Source: Acinetobacter pittii ATCC 19004 = CIP 70.29 (lineage in GTDB: Bacteria; Pseudomonadota; Gammaproteobacteria; Pseudomonadales; Moraxellaceae). From it: 55,986 nt of DNA. Of this stretch, positions 49,472-55,986 are shown piece by piece. How positions within the stretch are numbered: position 1 is the first letter of the stretch; every line of letters starts with the position of its first letter. The stretch lies in NCBI RefSeq assembly GCF_000369045.1, contig NZ_KB849785.1:1-55986 (forward strand), given 5' to 3'. A program made the translations under genes and the position numbers. Under the pieces are notes generated by a model. The model was not told the DNA's origin. It did not search any database and saw nothing but the letters and a program-made list of their open reading frames with translations.

Positions 49472-50479
49472 ATGAAAAAAATCGTACTTGCTATGGCTGC
49501 CGCTTCTGTTGTTGGTTTTTCTGCTTCAGCGCAAGCAGCGAGTACCGTATGTGTATTCGACCTCTTAGGAAAAGCAGGCGACTCATATAAAATGATGGAA
49601 GAATGGGCTCTTGCTGCAAAAGGCTGGGGTACTGAAATTAACTTAGTTCCTCGTCAGGACGAGGCTGTTGCCGATAATGATTTTAAAGCGGGTAAATGTG
49701 ATGCTGTAGCAATGACAGCAATGCGTGCACGCCAATATAATAAATTTGCAGGATCTATCGACTCACTCGGTGGTGTTCCAAATAACCAAATCGCTCAACG
49801 TGCAATTACTTATGTATTAGATGCGCGTAATGCAGCAAAAATGACCACGAATATGGGTGGTAAAAAATACGAAGTTGCTGGTATTTCTCCGCTAGGTTCA
49901 GCATTCATTTTCGTACGCGACAAAAACATCAACTCTGTTGAAAAAGCTGCGGGTAAAAAATTCGCTGTACTTGGCTATGACGATGCACAAAAAATTATGG
50001 TGCAACGTGTAGGTGCTCAAGCAGTTCTTTCTGATATCTCAAACTTTGCTGCTAAATTTAACAATGGTCAGGTAGATATGGTAGGTGCGCCTGCTTATGC
50101 TTACAAACCATTAGAGTTAAATAAAGGTTTAGGCGCAAACGGTGTAATGTGGAACTTCCCTGTATTACACGTTACAGCAGATCTAGTATTACGTTCTGAT
50201 AAATTCCCAGCTGGTTTTGGTCAAAAATCTCGTGACTGGTTTGTTAAACAGTTACCTAAGAGTTTTGCAATGATCAACCGTTTAGAAGCGCAAATTCCTG
50301 GCAAATACAAAATGAACTTAAGTGCAGAAGACAAACTTAAGTATCAAAAAATGTTGCGTGATGGCCGTATGGACTTAACTAAACGCGGTGTTTACGATGC
50401 TGGAATGATGTCTGTACTCAAAAAAGCGCGTTGTTCTGTAGACAAGGCTAACTTTGAATGTTCAATGCCTGGTGAATAA
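49472..50479 (+). CDS. AdeT-type putative solute-binding protein (copy 2)
   Basis: A 335-residue paralogue, closest to copy 1. The signal peptide MKKIVLAMAAASVVGFSASAQA is followed by STVCVFDLLGKAGDSYKMMEEWALAAKGW, the RARQYNKFAGSIDSLGG block, and the C-terminal RCSVDKANFECSMPGE. The Cys pattern is the same as in copy 1. ATG 49472 has AAGGA 8 nt upstream; ATG 49463 and 49418 in the same frame are alternatives. The codon use (GCT, GTA, CGT preference) looks like a well-expressed gene. It is followed by a strong terminator. Confidence 0.82.
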   Translation: MKKIVLAMAAASVVGFSASAQAASTVCVFDLLGKAGDSYKMMEEWALAAKGWGTEINLVPRQDEAVADNDFKAGKCDAVAMTAMRARQYNKFAGSIDSLGGVPNNQIAQRAITYVLDARNAAKMTTNMGGKKYEVAGISPLGSAFIFVRDKNINSVEKAAGKKFAVLGYDDAQKIMVQRVGAQAVLSDISNFAAKFNNGQVDMVGAPAYAYKPLELNKGLGANGVMWNFPVLHVTADLVLRSDKFPAGFGQKSRDWFVKQLPKSFAMINRLEAQIPGKYKMNLSAEDKLKYQKMLRDGRMDLTKRGVYDAGMMSVLKKARCSVDKANFECSMPGE

Positions 50480-50495
50480 TCCTAATTTCTTTCAG

Positions 50496-50525
50496 AAAGC
50501 CTAGACTGAGTTCTAGGCTTTTTGT
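50496..50525 (+). terminator. Intrinsic terminator after AdeT-type copy 2
   Basis: AAAGCCTAGA-CTGAGT-TCTAGGCTTTTTG, 17 nt after the stop. Confidence 0.92.
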
Positions 50526-50830
50526 TTTATATGCGCTGTCAGTTCTGCCATTGTGGATAAATAGAAAGACGTTAAGCTAAATTTAGATAAAAACTTCATA
50601 AGGAAACATGAAGGTATAATAATGGATCAAGGACTTGAGTGATTAAAATAATTGCTAATAGATAGGTCATTCGCTATCTATTTTTCAGGGAAATAAAATC
50701 ATAAAAGCAAAAACGGTCTATACAAATATTCCATCATGATTTTTATATGAAGCCTATCCGATTCATACCTGATGGTGTGAAATTTCTTGGTATCGAAAAA
50801 CAAAAACTCCACAAGGAAAGGAAAAAGAAT

Positions 50831-51835
50831 ATGCAATTTTCCAAAACGCTATTACTTGCGATGGGACTTACCACAGTTTCTTTTGCAGCCGAGGCTAAAC
50901 AAACAGTATGTGTTTTTGACTTCGTTGGAAAAAATGGCGATGTTTATGCGCTGATGAAGGATTATCAACTTGCCGCAAAAAACTGGGGAGCTGATATCGA
51001 GCTTAAAGTAAACCAGAATGAAGCCGTGATTGCTGAAGATTTTAAAGCGGGTAAATGTGATGGTATTAGCGTGTCAGGGATGCGTGGTCGCCAATTTAAC
51101 TCATTTACTGGGTCATTAGACGCAATTGGAGCGATTCCTGATCTCAAGCTTGCTGTAAAAGTGATGCAAGGCTTAGCGAGTCCGACTTTTAGTAAATATA
51201 TGGTTAATGGTCGCTATGAGGTCGTAGGTGTTATTCCGGTTGGTGATGCTTACCTTTTAGTAAATGATCGCAGCATCAATACAGTAGCGAAAGCTGCAGG
51301 TAAGAAAATTGCTGTGCTTGATTATGATGAAGCACAAAAAATTATGGTTCAGCAGGTCGGGGCACAGGCTGTGAGTGCTGACGTAACAAATTTCGGTGCG
51401 AAATTTAATAACCATCAAGTTGATATTATTGGTGCGCCAGCAGCAGCATTTAAGCCTTTAGAACTACAAAAAGGTTTAGGTACAAAAGGTGCGATCGTGA
51501 ATTACCCAATCTTACAGGTCACAGGAAATATTATTATCCGCCCTGATAAGTTCCCAGCTGGTTTTGGACAGAAATCTAGAGAGTGGGTTTCGGGTCAGTT
51601 ACCACGTGCTTTTACCATCTTGGGTAAGATGAAAGCTGATATTCCACAAAAATACTGGATGGATGTCCCAGCAGCCGATAAACCAGGTTACCAAAAGCTT
51701 ATGCGTGAATCACGAATTAACCTTACACAACGCGGTGTGTATGATAAACGCATGATGAAACTACTATGGCAATTCCGTTGCAAGCAAGATGCTAAAAACT
51801 TCGAATGTAGCTTACAGGATGAGAATTACAAATAA
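50831..51835 (+). CDS. AdeT-type putative solute-binding protein (copy 3)
   Basis: A 334-residue paralogue, the most diverged of the three. The signal peptide ends FAAEA|K. VCVFDFVGKNGDVYALMKDYQLAAKNW replaces the MMEEWALAAK block, and SGMRGRQFNSFTGSLDAIGAIPD replaces RARQYNKFAGSID. The four Cys positions are kept. ATG 50831 is chosen because AAGGAAAGG precedes it; the reading frame extends to 50747 without a signal. Changes in the putative ligand-facing segments suggest a different ligand from copies 1 and 2. Confidence 0.82.
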   Translation: MQFSKTLLLAMGLTTVSFAAEAKQTVCVFDFVGKNGDVYALMKDYQLAAKNWGADIELKVNQNEAVIAEDFKAGKCDGISVSGMRGRQFNSFTGSLDAIGAIPDLKLAVKVMQGLASPTFSKYMVNGRYEVVGVIPVGDAYLLVNDRSINTVAKAAGKKIAVLDYDEAQKIMVQQVGAQAVSADVTNFGAKFNNHQVDIIGAPAAAFKPLELQKGLGTKGAIVNYPILQVTGNIIIRPDKFPAGFGQKSREWVSGQLPRAFTILGKMKADIPQKYWMDVPAADKPGYQKLMRESRINLTQRGVYDKRMMKLLWQFRCKQDAKNFECSLQDENYK

Positions 51836-51877
51836 TCTTGATAAAAATACTCAAGATTCGCTTTAAACTTCGAAGAC

Positions 51878-51925
51878 AGACCCTATATTGATTATGCTAT
51901 ACTCAATATAGGGTCTTTTTTATTT
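51878..51925 (+). terminator. Intrinsic terminator after AdeT-type copy 3
   Basis: A 14-bp stem AGACCCTATATTGA / TCAATATAGGGTCT with an 11-nt loop is followed by TTTTT. It sits 35 nt upstream of erpA, so erpA needs a promoter inside or just after it. Confidence 0.88.
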
Positions 51926-51959
51926 TGAAAGGCACAGCAAAATCCGAGGAACAATCATC

Positions 51960-52295
51960 ATGAATGCCCAAGCTCTAGTTTTGACAGATAATGCTGCCAA
52001 TAAGGTACGCCAACTCCGTGATAGTGAAGGGAATGACGATCTCATGTTACGTGTGTATGTAACAGGAGGCGGGTGTTCAGGGTTTTCGTATGGCTTTAAT
52101 TTTGCTGAAAGCGTAAATGAAGATGATGCAGAATTCGTAAATGGCGATGTAAAAATGCTGGTTGACTCACTTAGCTACCAATACCTCATTGGTTCAGTAG
52201 TTGACTATGTAGAAGGTCTTGAAGGTTCGCGTTTTATCGTACAAAACCCGAATGCAACAACAACATGTGGTTGTGGTTCTTCATTCTCGATTTAA
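51960..52295 (+). CDS. erpA: Iron-sulfur cluster insertion protein ErpA
   Basis: A 111-residue A-type carrier that delivers Fe-S clusters to apoproteins, including IspG/IspH in E. coli. The three cluster-binding cysteines are Cys39 (GGGCSG) and Cys103/Cys105 ([11 protein letters not shown]). The C-terminal ending is that of ErpA rather than IscA. GAGGA precedes ATG 51960. It is monocistronic between two terminators. Confidence 0.96.
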   Translation: MNAQALVLTDNAANKVRQLRDSEGNDDLMLRVYVTGGGCSGFSYGFNFAESVNEDDAEFVNGDVKMLVDSLSYQYLIGSVVDYVEGLEGSRFIVQNPNATTTCGCGSSFSI

Positions 52296-52311
52296 CAGAA
52301 TTTTAAAATTT

Positions 52312-52342
52312 AAAAAACCTCTCTATTTTGAGAGGTTTTTTT
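52312..52342. terminator. Bidirectional terminator after erpA
   Basis: AAAAAACCTCTC-TATTTT-GAGAGGTTTTTTT lies between convergent genes. Confidence 0.94.
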
Positions 52343-52355
52343 ATTGATCAGATTA

Positions 52356-53198
52356 TTATCTTTTACGGACAGATTCTAAAAAATATTGCACGAGTTCAGG
52401 TGCATTCTGATATGGAATCCAATGCGATGCATCCATAAAAACTGATTCATAACTATTTTTAAAATAATGTGAGTTTAGCTTGGCGCTTTTTTCTGTAACG
52501 GCAATATCATGTTTACCCCAAATAAAAAGAGTAGGAACATCTATTGCTTTAAACGGATTTTGAGGTTTGTCCCAAAAAAAGCCACGATACCAATTCAACG
52601 CCGTAGTTAGCCTATTTTCTTTTATAAACTCATTCTCGAATATTTCAATTTGCTGTTCAGTCATGCCTGATGACTTTAGAAACTTACGGCCTAATTTCGG
52701 TAGTTTTTTAAATAAAAGCTCGGGCAGAATCGGTAACTGAAAAATTGCAAAATAATAAGATTTAAAAAGTTGTCTACTGCTTAAACAAGCTTTTAAAAAT
52801 GCAGCTTGATGAGGTACAGAAACTAAAGTGAGATGTTGAATATATTGTGGATACTTCATAGCAACGCCTGAAGCAATTGCCGAGCCCCAGTCATGCCCAA
52901 TTAAATAAACTGGCTGGCCAAGCTGTTCAATTAAACTGGTCACATCTTCTACAAGTTCACTCAATGAATATTTAAATCGGCTTTGAGGCCTAGCATTTAA
53001 ACTATAACCACGTTGATGAATCGCAAGTGTTCTAAATTGATGCTCATGCAATAATTCCGAAGTCTGCTCCCAACAATGAGCAGTTTCTGGAAAACCATGC
53101 AATAAAACAACGAGAGGACCATCTATAGGGCCTGAATCAATTACATCGAATGTCCAGGTCCCACGTGTGTATTGATGAATACGTTTGGTCAGATCCAT
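52356..53198 (-). CDS. Alpha/beta hydrolase, epoxide-hydrolase-like
   Basis: A 280-residue alpha/beta hydrolase. HGFPE (34-38) supplies the oxyanion-hole region. The nucleophile is Asp103 in GHDWGS, as in epoxide hydrolases and haloalkane dehalogenases rather than Ser esterases. The late acid region GKHDIAV and His in DASHWIPYQNAPELV complete the triad. The cap domain (about 135-210) is Lys/Phe-rich. No signal peptide. The HGFPE plus GHDWG combination favours an epoxide hydrolase; substrate unknown. Confidence 0.86.
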   Translation of the reverse strand: MDLTKRIHQYTRGTWTFDVIDSGPIDGPLVVLLHGFPETAHCWEQTSELLHEHQFRTLAIHQRGYSLNARPQSRFKYSLSELVEDVTSLIEQLGQPVYLIGHDWGSAIASGVAMKYPQYIQHLTLVSVPHQAAFLKACLSSRQLFKSYYFAIFQLPILPELLFKKLPKLGRKFLKSSGMTEQQIEIFENEFIKENRLTTALNWYRGFFWDKPQNPFKAIDVPTLFIWGKHDIAVTEKSAKLNSHYFKNSYESVFMDASHWIPYQNAPELVQYFLESVRKR

Positions 53199-53325
53199 AA
53201 CAACATGCCTTACTTATTTTTGTTGGCATTTATCATGAATTTTTATGTCCAATTTAATAACAGCATTTCGGGTCAGTAAATGTGCTATGAGGTCTAATCT
53301 GTCCAATTAAATTGCACAGGTAGCT

Positions 53326-54453
53326 TTATACCGCCGTGATCGTACCTAGGATTCTGAAATCCGAAGCACCTGTTACTGCTGGCAAATTTCCACTTAAACC
53401 ATCTACAAAGCGCATTGCTAACCATGCAAATGCTGTAGCCTCGACCCAAGTAGGGGAAAGCCCTAACACATCGGTAGGTTGAACAGACCAATTATGTTTA
53501 CGTAAACGCCAACGTAACTGTTCTAATAAATAAGAGTTATAAGCTCCACCACCACAAACATATATTTCACCTGTTTCCATCTCAGAGCGATAAATTGCTT
53601 TTTGAATAGCACGCACAGTAAGTTTTAATAGGGTTGCTTGAATGTTTTCAGGTGTATCTTCTAACTCATCGTAAGTTAAATCATTTCGCCAATCGATTAA
53701 CTGATCATCTAACCAGTCAATATTAAAGTCTTCACGCCCTGTGCTCTTAGGTGGTTCTTTAGAAAAATATTCATGGGCATGAAGACGGTCAAGTAACGAA
53801 CGAATAGGGTGACCATAGGCAGCCCAATCACCATTTTCATCATATGGATGACCTGTATGGCGATGGCACCACGCATCCATCAAAATATTTGCAGGACCTG
53901 TATCAAAACCAAATACGCCGTCACTGTTATTGGCGGGCAGCATACTCACATTAGCAATACCACCCAAATTCAAAATTACACGATGAATACTTGGATGTTG
54001 AAATAATGCTTGATGGAAAGCCGGAACTAATGGTGCGCCTTGGCCACCAGCTGCCATATCTCTACGACGAAAATCTGAAACGACAGGAATTTGAGTAATT
54101 TCAGTAATAATGTTTGGATCACCAATTTGTAGCGTAAAGCCATGTTCTGGACGATGACGAATAGTTTGTCCATGCGAACCAATTACTTTTATTTGGCTAC
54201 GGTCTAATTGGTGCTTTTCAATGAGAGTATTAATCCCATGACCAATCATTTTGGCTAGAGCAACATCAGCTTTACCCATGCGGTCAATTTCATTGTCATC
54301 AGGTAAAGTTAATGCCATAAGCTCATCACGTAATTCGGGTTCGAATGGAACTGTAAGAGTGGCATGAAGCTGTAGTGGCTCAAATGAAGCCGCTACAATA
54401 TCCACACCATCCATACTAGTGCCAGTCATTACGCCGATATAGATTGCGCTCAT
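53326..54453 (-). CDS. anmK: Anhydro-N-acetylmuramic acid kinase
   Basis: A 375-residue kinase that phosphorylates and hydrolyses 1,6-anhydroMurNAc to MurNAc-6-phosphate during cell-wall recycling. The N-terminal motif GVMTGTSMDGVD (7-18), GSHGQTIRH, FDTGPANILMDAW and CGGGAYNSYLL fit AnmK of the sugar-kinase fold. ATG 54453 has AGGGGA upstream; an in-frame TTG at 54471 is less likely. It is divergent from tyrS with only about 80 bp between starts. Substrates come from lytic transglycosylases such as the one at 16.4 kb. Confidence 0.95.
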   Translation of the reverse strand: MSAIYIGVMTGTSMDGVDIVAASFEPLQLHATLTVPFEPELRDELMALTLPDDNEIDRMGKADVALAKMIGHGINTLIEKHQLDRSQIKVIGSHGQTIRHRPEHGFTLQIGDPNIITEITQIPVVSDFRRRDMAAGGQGAPLVPAFHQALFQHPSIHRVILNLGGIANVSMLPANNSDGVFGFDTGPANILMDAWCHRHTGHPYDENGDWAAYGHPIRSLLDRLHAHEYFSKEPPKSTGREDFNIDWLDDQLIDWRNDLTYDELEDTPENIQATLLKLTVRAIQKAIYRSEMETGEIYVCGGGAYNSYLLEQLRWRLRKHNWSVQPTDVLGLSPTWVEATAFAWLAMRFVDGLSGNLPAVTGASDFRILGTITAV

Positions 54454-54511
54454 ATGCAACTTCCCCTGCAAGACGCTGAAAAAATGTTAGTATATCGCAC
54501 AAATTGAATAA

Positions 54512-55747
<1,236 letters not shown>

Positions 55748-55764
55748 TAAAAAATTTATAGATT

Positions 55765-55794
55765 AAAAAAGCAGGAGTAATCCTGCTTTTTTTT
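55765..55794 (+). terminator. Intrinsic terminator after tyrS
   Basis: AAAAAAGCAGGA-GTAA-TCCTGCTTTTTTTT, 17 nt after the stop. Confidence 0.95.
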
Positions 55795-55821
55795 ATTTCT
55801 GGATCACAAAATCAATTAAAG

Positions 55822-55837
55822 CGTTCCACGTGGAACA
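55822..55837. promoter_or_regulatory. parS: parS site downstream of tyrS
   Basis: CGTTCCACGTGGAACA differs from TGTTCCACGTGGAACA only at the first base. It lies in non-coding DNA after the tyrS terminator. Confidence 0.88.
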
Positions 55838-55924
55838 ATTTGTAATTAACTTAATAAGTAGAAAAATAGAATAAGTAAAGAATAGAAAGTATTAATCAAT
55901 AAATAGAGTATTTGCTCTAGTCTG

Positions 55925-55986
55925 TCTTTGGAATCTTTGGAATCTTTGGAATCTTTGGAATCTTTGGAATCTTTGGAATCTTTGGA
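55925..55986. repeat. 9-bp tandem repeat (TCTTTGGAA)n, cut by window edge
   Basis: Six full perfect copies of TCTTTGGAA run from 55925, and a seventh is truncated at 55986. The array continues beyond the window. No ORF covers it here. Confidence 0.95.

Noticed and set aside
50552..50560. Single perfect DnaA box (TGTGGATAA) between AdeT-type copies 2 and 3
   Set aside because: It is isolated, with no second box or 12-mer palindrome nearby, so it can be chance in an AT-rich intergenic region.

Overview
The window is a chromosomal segment of a gammaproteobacterium that I read as Acinetobacter, most likely the A. baumannii/calcoaceticus complex. The DNA is AT-rich. The rRNA operon has the order 16S-tRNA-Ile-tRNA-Ala-23S-5S. 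The gene order rpmH-rnpA-yidD-yidC-mnmE // dnaA-dnaN-recF-gyrB is typical of the group, and three tandem AdeT-type genes follow gyrB. Species was not tested by alignment. I saw no prophage, insertion sequence, integron or CRISPR array.

Layout. 1-5.7 kb: a complete rRNA operon on the minus strand, with its promoter and RNase III processing stems. 5.8-10.8 kb: a periplasmic cyclophilin, a parS-like palindrome, an HSL-type esterase, two small lipoproteins, and a divergent pair (degenerate metallo-beta-lactamase-fold protein / LysR regulator). 10.9-13.6 kb: grpE-dnaK with heat-shock-like promoters. 13.8-17.7 kb: two tandem metzincin proteases with a coiled-coil insertion, an acidic unknown protein and a lytic transglycosylase. 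17.7-18.3 kb: a gene-free block with four perfect DnaA boxes and fourteen copies of the palindromic 12-mer TTTRAATTYAAA. 18.4-25.6 kb: purEK, a small membrane protein, mpl, ltrA, a PAP2 phosphatase, and a TerC-family gene behind a manganese (yybP-ykoY) riboswitch. 25.8-31.2 kb: a YgiB/YgiC-like pair, then purine genes (HpxD-like Rieske oxygenase, guanine deaminase, hpt) behind a sigma-54 promoter, and a small stress membrane protein. 31.3-33.4 kb: dsbC and a divergent Ni/Co efflux pair (dmeF/dmeR) with a recognisable operator. 33.4-44.5 kb: the replication-origin block, with oriC between rpmH and dnaA. 44.5-56 kb: cytochrome b562, a secreted beta-propeller, yheS, three AdeT-type binding proteins, erpA, an epoxide-hydrolase-like enzyme, anmK, tyrS, a parS site and a 9-bp tandem repeat cut by the window edge.

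How it fits together. The window is organised around chromosome replication and segregation. oriC lies near 38 kb, and four parS-like sites sit at 6.5, 32.1, 41.3 and 55.8 kb. The mltB-purK intergenic block shares both its DnaA boxes and its 12-mer palindrome with oriC, although it lies 20 kb away. That block is the most interesting unexplained signal. Metabolic themes are purine synthesis, salvage and catabolism (purEK, guaD, hpt, Rieske), cell-wall recycling (mpl, anmK, MltB-type transglycosylase, PAP2) and metal homeostasis (TerC riboswitch, dmeRF).
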